A stretch of DNA of 15,719 nucleotides from Thermoplasmatota archaeon (GTDB lineage Archaea; Thermoplasmatota; Thermoplasmata; RBG-16-68-12; JAJISG01): positions 1 to 15,719 of the forward strand of contig JAJISG010000160.1 in assembly GCA_022848835.1 (NCBI GenBank). The letters are read 5' to 3'. The notes under the pieces were generated by a model. It was not told the origin of the DNA, made no database searches, and worked only from the letters and a program-made list of their open reading frames with translations. This document shows positions 6,842-13,360 of the stretch, in pieces (position 1 is the stretch's first letter; every line of letters begins with the position of its first letter). Made by a program: the position numbers and the translations under genes.

Positions 6842-7312
6842 ATGACCGTGGACGAAGGCCAGAAGGCGCCGGATTTCAGCCTGCCAAATGAGGAGAACGA
6901 GCCTATCACGCTCTCGAAGGAGCTGGGGGAGGGACCCGTCGTCCTCTCATTCTACCTCTTTGACTTCACGGGTGTCTGTACGAAACAGGCGTGCGGCTTC
7001 CGGGATGCGCTGGGGGATCTGAGGGATCATGGGGCCAAGGTCTTTGGGATCAGCGTCGACTCCCCTTTCAGCCACAAGAAGTTCAAGGAAGAGAATGGCA
7101 TCAACTACCCTCTCCTGAGCGACTTCAGCAAGGAGGTCTGCCGGAGCTACGGCGTTTACTATGATGAGAAATTCGGACTCAGAGGCGTGGCGAAGAAGTC
7201 TGTATTCGTCCTAGATAGGGATGGCGTGGTCCGGTACAAGTGGGTCACCGAGGACCCCAGCGTGCCTCCCGACGTTACTGAAGTCGCCAGGGTTGTCGAA
7301 GAGCTCGCCTAG
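6842..7312 (+). CDS. PrxQ/BCP-like peroxiredoxin with altered active site
   Basis: A cytosolic thiol peroxidase of 156 residues in the AhpC/TSA superfamily, reducing H2O2 or organic peroxides. The fold markers are KAPDFSLPNEENEPITL, FTGVCTKQACGFRD, VFGISVDSPFSHKKF and INYPLLSD. The peroxidatic Cys is Cys46, and Cys51 five residues later fits the resolving Cys of the PrxQ class; Cys100 is extra. Two positions are odd. The Pro that normally lies seven residues before the peroxidatic Cys (PxxxT/SxxC) is Leu39. The usual Arg before the 'sxFvid' strand is Lys119. Thr43 is kept. The ATG has a strong Shine-Dalgarno. It sits alone between the FAD enzyme and the convergent threonine synthase, whose stop overlaps its own by a few bases. 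A DtxR-like element in the promoter suggests metal-responsive control. Confidence 0.9.
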   Translation: MTVDEGQKAPDFSLPNEENEPITLSKELGEGPVVLSFYLFDFTGVCTKQACGFRDALGDLRDHGAKVFGISVDSPFSHKKFKEENGINYPLLSDFSKEVCRSYGVYYDEKFGLRGVAKKSVFVLDRDGVVRYKWVTEDPSVPPDVTEVARVVEELA

Positions 7313-8505
7313 TCACCCAGGTAGGACAGTATCTCTCCCGGTGTCTCAAGCGTGGGTATCGTGGGCATTTCCGTCCCGGGGTTAATCAGGCCCATGCCGG
7401 TGTTGAATAGGACGACCCTGTCACCCCTCTCGATGTGTCCCTCCCGCGCCAACGCCTGCAGCCCCAGGTAGGCCACGGCGCCTTCATAGCAGGGATAGAT
7501 CCCCTCCCTGATCCCAAGTTCAGAAGCAGCCCTGGGGACGTCCTCCTCAGACACGGCAATGACCAGTCCACGACTTTCCCTGATTGCCCTCATGATTAGA
7601 CGTAGACCCGCCGGCTTAGACACCCTCAGGCCCACCGCCACGGTTCGGGGGTCGGAAATCGACGGTACATCTTGCGCTCCCGTCTGCCAGGCCTCGGCCA
7701 AGGGCGGGCAGCCAGTAGACTGGACGGCACAGATGCGGGGCATCCTCGCGTCAGACCAGCCAAGCTGACCCAACTCCCCAAAGGCCTTCCAAAGCCCGAT
7801 GACTCCCGTGCCACCCCCCGTGGGGAAGACGATCCAATCGGGCACACGACCGAGTTGCTCCCAGACCTCGAAGCCCATTGTCTTCTTTCCTTCGACCCTG
7901 TAGGGCTCCCTCAATGTAGCCAGGTTTGTGTACCCCGCCTTGGAGGCCTCCTCAACGCAGCTCCCTGCCTCTTCCAGGAGACCTCGAACCAACAGACACT
8001 TGGCTCCTCTGGCGATTATCTCTCTCAAGAGGATGGCCGGTGTATCCTGCGGAGCCACCACTAGAGCCTCCAACCCCGCAGCGGCAGCGTATGCGGCCAG
8101 CGCCACTCCCGCGTTACCCGCGGAAGGGACGGCCAGTCTCTCATGCCCGAGTTCCCTAGCCATGGAGACGGCCACGGTCATTCCCCGGGCCTTGAAGGTA
8201 GCTGTGGGGCTCAGGCTCTCGTCCTTGATGTAGGTGACTGCCCCCGGGACCACCTCCCCGCCTCCTCTCAAGCGCCGGAGGGGAGTCGCTCCCTCCCCTA
8301 GGCTGACTACGCTACGCTGAGGGACGGGGAGTAGTGGAAGGTATCTCCACAAGTCCCCCCTCTCCAACAGGTCGCCCTGGGAGACCCGGTCGAAGCGGTA
8401 CTGGACCAGTAAGGTCCCACCACAACTGCAGGGACCCCAGTGGCCCGTTTCATAGGTACCCCCGCATTGGGCGCACTCCAGTTGGCTTGCCGCTCTCTCA
8501 GCCAG
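7309..8505 (-). CDS. thrC: Threonine synthase with N-terminal zinc ribbon, probable CTG start
   Basis: A PLP enzyme that converts O-phosphohomoserine to threonine. The Schiff-base lysine is in SPTATFKARGM (Lys105), the phosphate-binding loops are SAGNAG (about 128-133) and PTGGGTG, and REPYRVEGKKTMGFEVWEQLG is typical of archaeal and bacterial ThrC. A start at TTG 8367 would cut off a conserved N-terminus. The frame continues upstream through DLL, CSCGGTLLVQYRF and LECAQCGGTYE, the usual C-x2-C ... C-x-C ribbon (Cys11, 14, 26, 28). Upstream of 8367 the frame contains no ATG, GTG or TTG before the TGA at 8521-8523. CTG 8505 follows GGGGGAG by 5 bases and overlaps the methyltransferase stop by 8 bases, giving 398 residues. 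A sequencing error is the alternative. It is last in the minus-strand block with the isoprenoid genes. Confidence 0.92.
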   Translation of the reverse strand: MAERAASQLECAQCGGTYETGHWGPCSCGGTLLVQYRFDRVSQGDLLERGDLWRYLPLLPVPQRSVVSLGEGATPLRRLRGGGEVVPGAVTYIKDESLSPTATFKARGMTVAVSMARELGHERLAVPSAGNAGVALAAYAAAAGLEALVVAPQDTPAILLREIIARGAKCLLVRGLLEEAGSCVEEASKAGYTNLATLREPYRVEGKKTMGFEVWEQLGRVPDWIVFPTGGGTGVIGLWKAFGELGQLGWSDARMPRICAVQSTGCPPLAEAWQTGAQDVPSISDPRTVAVGLRVSKPAGLRLIMRAIRESRGLVIAVSEEDVPRAASELGIREGIYPCYEGAVAYLGLQALAREGHIERGDRVVLFNTGMGLINPGTEMPTIPTLETPGEILSYLGD

Positions 8506-9157
8506 GCTTACTCCCCCTCGTCACGATAGCTAGATCCCTCTTCCACACCGGCCCTGTGTAGGCGACTTCCACATCGAGAAAGCCCGCCTCGGAGAACATC
8601 TCCCGTGCCTCCCCCTGGTCGTAGAAGAACATCATGTTGTCCGCCAGCAGTCGATACACCCCATCCTTGGGCCTCGTGGGCCCTCCTACAAGGGCGGTTC
8701 CGCCCGGATTCAGCACTCTCCACATCTCCCGCAAGGCGGTAACTGGAGAGGGCCAGTACTCTATGGAGCCTGAAGAGAGAACAGCGTCGAAGGTCTCGCC
8801 CTTGAAGGGAAGCTGCTCAGCATCTCCCCTGACGATGGGGATTCTCACCTTCTTGAGGGCCTTCTCTATCTGGTGAATCGTGATATCGAGGCCGTATACA
8901 TCCTCAGTCTGTCTGAGGATGCCCTGGGTGAGAAATCCAGTACCGCAACCCACGTCGAGCACCCTCATTCCGGGGCTAAGCTCCGCCATCTCGACTCCGA
9001 AGTCCCTCATCTCCTCGGTCCAGAACAGGTCTCGAAGCCAAGTATCGTAGAGCTTCGAGAGCTGCTTGTAGAACCTCTGAGCTCTCCTCTTGTCTCGAAG
9101 GAACTCCAGTCTGAGACCCCGGTCTGCAGGCATAACGCTTTTCACACCTCCCAGCAT
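8498..9157 (-). CDS. SAM-dependent methyltransferase, VTE3 (MPBQ/MSBQ)-like
   Basis: A class I methyltransferase of 219 residues. Motif I is VLDVGCGTGF (66-75), the acidic residue after strand beta2 is in YGLDIT, and motif IV is GDAEQLPF with FDAVLSSGSIEYWPSP. FWTEEMR (45-51) ahead of the SAM fold and SGSIEYWP after it are shared with plant VTE3, the methyltransferase of plastoquinone and tocopherol synthesis, which is thought to have archaeal ancestry. That suggests C-methylation of a prenylated quinol such as menaquinone or a relative. Adjacent polyprenyl synthase and geranylgeranyl reductase genes support an isoprenoid-quinone role; this is inference. The start may be ATG 9157 or ATG 9133. 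The stop overlaps the probable start of thrC. Confidence 0.85.
   Translation of the reverse strand: MLGGVKSVMPADRGLRLEFLRDKRRAQRFYKQLSKLYDTWLRDLFWTEEMRDFGVEMAELSPGMRVLDVGCGTGFLTQGILRQTEDVYGLDITIHQIEKALKKVRIPIVRGDAEQLPFKGETFDAVLSSGSIEYWPSPVTALREMWRVLNPGGTALVGGPTRPKDGVYRLLADNMMFFYDQGEAREMFSEAGFLDVEVAYTGPVWKRDLAIVTRGSKPG
9138..9144 (+). promoter_or_regulatory. TATA-like element ahead of the small membrane ORF
   Basis: ACGCTTTTCACACC on the plus strand has its CTTTTCA core centred 26 bases before GTG 9167, the same spacing seen at alaX, thi4 and the aminotransferase. It lies inside the 5' end of the methyltransferase gene. Confidence 0.35.
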
Positions 9158-9166
9158 AGGGGCAGT

Positions 9167-9310
9167 GTGAAAGTCAGGGAGCCTCTCCTGGATCTTGCAT
9201 ACTTCACCATTCTGATATTCCTCATAGCCTACGGACTCCTACTCGTGCTAAGGGGCTACCTGGGACTGACCCTCTCCAGACTCAGAAGGTCTCCAATCGC
9301 CAGGTCTTGA
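9167..9310 (+). CDS. Possible small single-span membrane protein
   Basis: A 47-residue frame from GTG 9167 to TGA 9310, in and beyond the gap between the methyltransferase and the geranylgeranyl reductase. It has a short charged start (KVRE), one long hydrophobic span about residues 7-28 (AYFTILIFLIAYGLLLVL), and a basic tail (SRLRRSPIARS), consistent with one helix and the positive end inside. A TATA-like element precedes it at leaderless spacing, while the Shine-Dalgarno is weak. It overlaps the 3' end of the reductase by 55 bases on the other strand. I do not recognise a family. It could be a chance frame, but the hydrophobic span lies in otherwise non-coding DNA rather than opposite a gene. 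Confidence 0.42.
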   Translation: MKVREPLLDLAYFTILIFLIAYGLLLVLRGYLGLTLSRLRRSPIARS

Positions 9311-10380
9311 CACCTGAGGGTGGCTGCCAGCCCCTCGGGACCCAGCAGCCTGAACATCTCCTCCAGGGCCTGGGGGTCCTCGAAGGCGGAAGCCATGAAT
9401 TGGAAGAGCCTCCTACCTCTCTCTAGGGCGCCTCCCATGCATCTCCTCCACCACTTCTCGTAGTCCTTCAAGGGTCCCTTCCTGAGTACATGCCGGGATG
9501 CCGCCTTCCCCGCAAAGTATCCGCAGATCATAGACGTGAAGATGCCTCCTCCCGAGGTCGAGAGAACCTGGCCTGCGGCATCGCCCACCAACAGGACATG
9601 ATTCTTCACGGTCACGGGAATGGGACCACTCATCGGGATGTAGCCTCCCACCGGACGCTTCTCAGACCTCAACCCCCTTGAAGTGAGGAACCTGCTCAGG
9701 GCTGTGCCCAACGGCTCTCTCCGAAGGTCAGGCCTCACCCCTAGGCCGACGTTGGCATCCCGTTTACGCGGGACGATCCAAGCGTAGCCACCGGGGGCGA
9801 GAGGACCGAAGAAGGCCTCGAAGACAGGATCGAAAGAGCCCTCTACGGATAAGGAGATGGCGGGAAAGAGCAGTTCGACGCTTGGAAAGCCCCAAGCCTT
9901 GGCAACGGAGGAGTGAGGTCCGTCAGCGCCTATGACCACCTTGGCCCTCACGAGCCCTCGAGAAGTCACTATCGCATCACCCTCGACTCCCAGAAAAGGG
10001 GTCTCCGTCCAGAGGGCCGCGCCCTCCTTGACTGCCTCCCTGGCCAGATACTGATCCAGTCTATCTCTCCATATGGAGTGGCCCTGGAAGCTCACCTCAT
10101 ACCCCTTCCCGGAGGGGGCATAGGCAATGGCTCTCTCTATGAAGGCACCGAAGACCTCCCTCGGCAGGTCGAAGATCTCCTCCAGGCGGGGGGTGATATT
10201 GCAGATCCTCCTAATCTCCTCCAGGGAGGGCAGGAACTCGCCGCACCTAACCGGCTCACCGACTATGGGCGACTTCTCCAGTATGACGGTGGAGGCGCCG
10301 CCCGAAGCGGCCTCTCTGGCCGCCATGGATCCGGCGGGACCAGCACCGACGACCGCAACGTCAAATTCAGGAACCTTCAA
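9256..10380 (-). CDS. Geranylgeranyl reductase family flavoprotein
   Basis: An FAD enzyme of 374 residues that hydrogenates isoprenoid double bonds, as in archaeal lipid side chains or quinone tails. It has the N-terminal VAVVGAGPAGSMAAREA with LEKSPIVGEPVRCGEF (the P-x-x-CGE signature of the family), WRDRLDQYLAREA, VIGADGPHS, the GYAWIVPRK motif (the YxWxFPK-like segment) and VLLVGDAAGQVLSTSGGGI for FAD binding. I start at TTG 10380: the family begins with KVPEFDVAVVG, AGGTGG lies just upstream, and the start overlaps the polyprenyl synthase stop by 14 bases, so translation is probably coupled. ATG 10422 would add 14 unrelated residues. Whether the substrate is a phospholipid precursor, GGPP or a quinone cannot be told from the sequence. 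Confidence 0.9.
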   Translation of the reverse strand: MKVPEFDVAVVGAGPAGSMAAREAASGGASTVILEKSPIVGEPVRCGEFLPSLEEIRRICNITPRLEEIFDLPREVFGAFIERAIAYAPSGKGYEVSFQGHSIWRDRLDQYLAREAVKEGAALWTETPFLGVEGDAIVTSRGLVRAKVVIGADGPHSSVAKAWGFPSVELLFPAISLSVEGSFDPVFEAFFGPLAPGGYAWIVPRKRDANVGLGVRPDLRREPLGTALSRFLTSRGLRSEKRPVGGYIPMSGPIPVTVKNHVLLVGDAAGQVLSTSGGGIFTSMICGYFAGKAASRHVLRKGPLKDYEKWWRRCMGGALERGRRLFQFMASAFEDPQALEEMFRLLGPEGLAATLRCQDLAIGDLLSLERVSPR

Positions 10381-11164
10381 GCCTTTCCACCTTCTGAAGG
10401 GATGCGATGGCCACTGGGGCATTTCGGAGGGCTTCCGCGAGGTCCTCCCTCTTGGCTTCCCACCGATCAGTCAGCCTGACCGCCGTTCGGGCCTCCGTCT
10501 CCACCTCCATCTTCAGGCGGTCTGCCACGACCTGCCTGCCTCCATCAATCCCATCCATTATATCATCGGCCATCTGAAAGGCCCTGCCCAGGTGGAGTCC
10601 ATATTCCTCGAAGCCTCTCCCATCTTGTCCGGCAGCCCTGGCTCCGAACATGCAGGCAGTGGAGAAGAGCCTTGCAGTCTTGAGTTCCACGGATTTTCGA
10701 TATGCTTTCCAAGAGAGATCTCCAGGATCGGCCTCCTGATATACGCCCATGCACATGGAAACCCAGGCGTCCGTGAGCATCTTGGGATACTCTACTCCAT
10801 ACTTGGCAGCGAGGTTGAGGGCCAGGCTCGGCATGGTGAAGCCGGTGGTCACCGCCTTCTGGAGTCCCTCGAGGCGATGCAGGGCCACCTTTCCCCTTCT
10901 CTCTTCGTGCCAGTCCAGAATATCATCCAGCGCCAGGGAGGCGCAGTGGGTGAGTTCAACGCTGCACGCCAGGTCGAGGGCCATCCTCGAGTCACCGCCA
11001 AAGGCCTCGGAGATGAGGAGGGTCAGGGCTGGCCTGAGCCGCTTCCCTCCCTCAACCACATAGCGATAGAGCTCCGCCAGCTCGCCCTCCACAACCTCCC
11101 GCAGCCTGGACTCAATGAATGGAAGGGCCTCCTTCCGATATCTCTCAAAGGCCTCTCCCGTCAT
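10367..11164 (-). CDS. Polyprenyl (geranylgeranyl-type) diphosphate synthase
   Basis: A trans-isoprenyl diphosphate synthase that condenses IPP with allylic diphosphates. It contains EGGKRLRP for IPP binding, the first Asp motif in LALDDILDWHEERRG (Asp80, 81, 84) and the second in FQMADDIMD (Asp200, 201, 204), so both Mg-binding sites are complete. Small residues (Ala, Ser) five and four places before the first Asp motif are compatible with a C20 or longer product, but length prediction is weak. ATG 11164 gives 265 residues and the usual N-terminus. TTG 11218 would add 18 residues and lies near the predicted transcription start, so it is not excluded. It leads the minus-strand block and feeds the downstream reductase. 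Confidence 0.9.
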   Translation of the reverse strand: MTGEAFERYRKEALPFIESRLREVVEGELAELYRYVVEGGKRLRPALTLLISEAFGGDSRMALDLACSVELTHCASLALDDILDWHEERRGKVALHRLEGLQKAVTTGFTMPSLALNLAAKYGVEYPKMLTDAWVSMCMGVYQEADPGDLSWKAYRKSVELKTARLFSTACMFGARAAGQDGRGFEEYGLHLGRAFQMADDIMDGIDGGRQVVADRLKMEVETEARTAVRLTDRWEAKREDLAEALRNAPVAIASLQKVERLEGS

Positions 11165-11238
11165 CAGTCCCTGTCTCCAGCCTCCCCCTAGAGCCGCAAA
11201 TGGAGGTACGCTTCTCAAGTAGGGATGGTCCTCCCCCT

Positions 11239-11246
11239 ATTTTAAT
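11239..11246 (-). promoter_or_regulatory. TATA box for the polyprenyl synthase block
   Basis: The minus strand reads GATTAAAATAGGG, with TTAAAATA centred about 26 bases before 11216. It lies in the 90-base gap behind the regulator gene and could drive synthase, reductase, methyltransferase and thrC. From a start near 11216, ATG 11164 would have a leader of about 50 bases. Confidence 0.5.
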
Positions 11247-11308
11247 CGTTTATGCAGGAAGGATTCTCGGCGTTTTGGCCCTTCAGATATCGTTTGGAGG
11301 CTCCAGGA

Positions 11309-12076
11309 CTACAGAATCGAAACCATCGACGAAGGGCTCTGATCCGTTACCATGTGTATGAGCGAAGCGTCACCCATGGAGAGGGCCACTCTCCTCTCCT
11401 CTACCCCCACAAGGAGGACACCCTCCACCACATCCACCACAGTGACCTCGATGCTCGGCTTGAATCCCATGGCAATCAACCTCTTCACCGCAGCCTCATC
11501 CTCTGACGTCAGGTGCGACACGTAGGCAGAAGCCCCCTTGTGGACCCCTGTGAGGAGCAGGTCTCCCTCGGCAATGCACTCTTCACAGGTCACAGGCTTG
11601 AAGCACTTGGGGATGGGGATGGCATCGTCAGGGCAGTCGATGGGTCTGTTGAGCATTCTGCATATCTCCTGCTCCACCTCATCTGTGAAGGCATGTTCCA
11701 GCTTGTGGGCCTGCTCGTGGACATCCTCTGCGGGGACACCCACAATATCCGTGAGGAACCTTTCGGCGATGCAGTGCCTTCGGACCACTCGAACGGCCAT
11801 GGCGTACCCTTTCGCCGTCAGTCGAACGCCCTTGTAGGGGACGTAGTTTAGGTAACCCTCCTCTGCCAACTTCTGCAGCATCTCTGTCGTGCTGGAGGGA
11901 GCAACCTTCAACCACTGGGCTATGTCATTGGTCCTAGCGCTCCTCCTCCCCTCCGTCGTGACCCATATGGCAAGAAGGTAGTTCTCCAGATGGGAACCGA
12001 TGAACTCTTCCTCGATTCCCAAGGCCTGAAATACGTCTTTGGTCCTTCTTGGACGGTGATGAAGGGCGGTCTCCAC
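11309..12076 (-). CDS. DtxR/MntR-family metal-dependent transcription regulator
   Basis: A metal-sensing repressor of 255 residues with the full three-domain layout. There is a winged HTH (ENYLLAIWVTTEG to GVRLTAKGYAMA, about 31-94), a dimerisation and metal-binding domain (about 95-145) and a C-terminal FeoA/SH3-like domain (about 170-245). By comparison with corynebacterial DtxR, His101, Glu105 and His120 match the first metal site. Glu127 and His128 match the second, where DtxR Cys102 is replaced by His124. Four Cys (148, 158, 164, 167) lie between the dimerisation and SH3 domains. GTG 12076 has AGGTGG 6 bases upstream. The iron permease gene diverges from it, which favours iron, or possibly manganese, as the signal. 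Confidence 0.93.
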   Translation of the reverse strand: METALHHRPRRTKDVFQALGIEEEFIGSHLENYLLAIWVTTEGRRSARTNDIAQWLKVAPSSTTEMLQKLAEEGYLNYVPYKGVRLTAKGYAMAVRVVRRHCIAERFLTDIVGVPAEDVHEQAHKLEHAFTDEVEQEICRMLNRPIDCPDDAIPIPKCFKPVTCEECIAEGDLLLTGVHKGASAYVSHLTSEDEAAVKRLIAMGFKPSIEVTVVDVVEGVLLVGVEERRVALSMGDASLIHMVTDQSPSSMVSIL

Positions 12077-12130
12077 TCTGGTCCACCTTCTGAGGGTTCC
12101 CCTCGAGACTCTGGATTCTTACGGCCAGGG

Positions 12131-12183
12131 AACTATTTAGTTATTCTGCACTCGCTGAAAACGCCTAAGTACATACTATAAAT
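12131..12183 (-). promoter_or_regulatory. Promoter and palindrome in the regulator leader
   Basis: TTTATAG on the minus strand (12177-12183) is a good TATA box and predicts a start near 12154, giving a leader of nearly 80 bases. Just downstream is the perfect 12-base inverted repeat AACTATTTAGTT (12131-12142), and AGTACATACT abuts the TATA box. Either could be a site for autoregulation, but neither resembles the TTAGGT sites on the permease side. Confidence 0.4.
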
Positions 12184-12232
12184 CCAGTAGTTTTAGATAG
12201 GGCAGTGAGCTCATCGAGGACAAAGTTTCGGC

Positions 12233-12276
12233 TTACCTAAAATTCAAATAGGTTACCGCCGTCCGCATTTAGGTAG
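12233..12276 (+). promoter_or_regulatory. Candidate DtxR-family operator at the iron permease promoter
   Basis: TTACCTA (12233-12239) and TAGGTTA (12249-12255) form an inverted repeat with a 9-base spacer; five inner bases pair exactly, with one mismatch beyond. A third half-site, TTTAGGTAG (12268-12276), follows in the same orientation as the second. TAGGTTA is the core of the bacterial DtxR consensus half-site. The AT-rich spacer could also hold the TATA element, so a bound repressor would block TBP. Confidence 0.5.
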
Positions 12277-12289
12277 ATCGAAAACCAAG

Positions 12290-13213
12290 GTGAGGAGTCT
12301 GCCGGTCGCCCAATACCTCCTGACGTTCCGAGAAGTGCTCGAGGCCTCCCTCTTGACGGCGATCATACTGGCCTATCTGGCCAGGACGGGACGCACCTCT
12401 CTGACTCGATATGCCTGGTATGGGGTCTGCGGCGCAGTGGGTGTCAGCCTCGTGCTTGGCGCCACCATATGGCTCACCTACGGCAACCTCGTCGAGGCGG
12501 ATAAGGTGCTGTTCGAGGGCGTCGCGGCCCTGATTGCAGCTGCCGTCCTCACATCCATGATATACTGGATGGCGGTGAAGGCCAAGACGATCAAGTCGAG
12601 GATAGAGGGACACATAGAGGCTGCTGTGACGCGCGGTACCATCCTCGGTCTGTTCTCGATAACCTTCGTCCTCGTGTTCCGTGAGGGGCTCGAGACGGTG
12701 TTGTTCCTCACCCCCTTCCTGGTCCATGACCTCACCAATACGCTGCTGGGCGCCACTCTCGGCGTCGTCGCCGGTCTGCTGCTGGCGTTCGGTGTCTTCC
12801 GTGTCGGTCTGGGGCTCGACCTTCGGAAGTTCTTCTACTTCACGAGCATCCTCCTTATCCTCCTGGCTGGTGGGTTGTTGGGGTATGGAATCCATGAACT
12901 GATCGAATACGGTGGGCTTCGGGGCGTCGATTCTGGCTGGTGGGGTCAGTCCGCCTACATACTCCCCATAACCAGTGAGAGCCTCTTCCACCACAAGGGC
13001 GTGATAGGCTCCATATTCGCCGTCATGTTTGGCTACTCGGTGAATCCAGAGTGGGCCAGGGTCATCGCCCACTTTAGCTACCTCGTGGTGGCAATACCCC
13101 TGGTCATTCTCGTCTACCGGAAGCCAGAGGTGTTCGGACTGATGGTGGCGCGGTTGAGAGGTTTCCTCCGTCCCGTCTACACGAGAGAGAGCGCAGACCC
13201 TCCGGAGGACTAG
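12290..13213 (+). CDS. FTR1-type high-affinity iron permease
   Basis: An integral membrane iron transporter of the FTR1/EfeU family, 307 residues with about seven helices. Both diagnostic RExxE helices are present: FREVLEAS (14-18) in helix 1 and FREGLETVLF (131-135) in helix 4, which supply the Glu residues that carry iron. The C-terminal part has LPITSESLFHHKGVIGSIFAVMFGYSVNPEW and a final helix about 265-280, with a polar cytosolic tail. I see no fused ferroxidase or cupredoxin domain and no partner gene, so its oxidase partner, if any, is elsewhere. GTG 12290 is the conventional start; CTG 12299, after AAGGTGAGG, would match the short N-terminus of relatives slightly better. It diverges from the DtxR-family regulator, with TTAGGT-type sites in its promoter. 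Confidence 0.93.
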   Translation: MRSLPVAQYLLTFREVLEASLLTAIILAYLARTGRTSLTRYAWYGVCGAVGVSLVLGATIWLTYGNLVEADKVLFEGVAALIAAAVLTSMIYWMAVKAKTIKSRIEGHIEAAVTRGTILGLFSITFVLVFREGLETVLFLTPFLVHDLTNTLLGATLGVVAGLLLAFGVFRVGLGLDLRKFFYFTSILLILLAGGLLGYGIHELIEYGGLRGVDSGWWGQSAYILPITSESLFHHKGVIGSIFAVMFGYSVNPEWARVIAHFSYLVVAIPLVILVYRKPEVFGLMVARLRGFLRPVYTRESADPPED

Positions 13214-13320
13214 CTCAGATCCTCGGCAGCTTCAGGAGGCGGGGTTTCAACGTAATGCAGTCAACCTGACGGTGGGCCCGATAGTGTGCCAATACCGGGA
13301 TAGCAGGCAACGACCCCAAT

Positions 13321-13354
13321 CTTTTTGCTTTCACGGGGCAGTCCGCCTTCGGAG
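13321..13354 (+). promoter_or_regulatory. Promoter element and Shine-Dalgarno of the cystathionine-family gene
   Basis: CTTTTTGC (13321-13328) is TATA-like and predicts a start near 13350. GGAG (13351-13354) is 6 bases before ATG 13361 and decides that start over ATG 13325. The rest of the 147-base gap after the permease (13214-13320) shows nothing I can name; no SAM riboswitch was recognised. Confidence 0.4.
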
Positions 13355-13360
13355 ATCTGC

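Noticed and set aside
10127..11191. 354-codon open frame on the plus strand
   Set aside because: It runs antisense to the polyprenyl synthase and reductase, both of which have complete catalytic motifs. The translation shows no family features; GC-rich codon use keeps the antisense frame open.
11847..11856. TTTAGGTAAC inside the regulator gene, resembling a DtxR half-site
   Set aside because: It encodes conserved wing residues of the HTH domain (YLNY region) and has no paired half-site, so it is probably chance.
12269..13072. 267-codon open frame on the minus strand
   Set aside because: It is antisense to the FTR1 permease. Its polar, Gln/Glu/Asp-rich translation is the mirror of hydrophobic helices rather than a real protein.
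13214..13320. Possible structured leader such as a SAM riboswitch before the cystathionine-family gene
   Set aside because: I could not find convincing paired stems, and the predicted transcription start near 13350 lies downstream of this segment.
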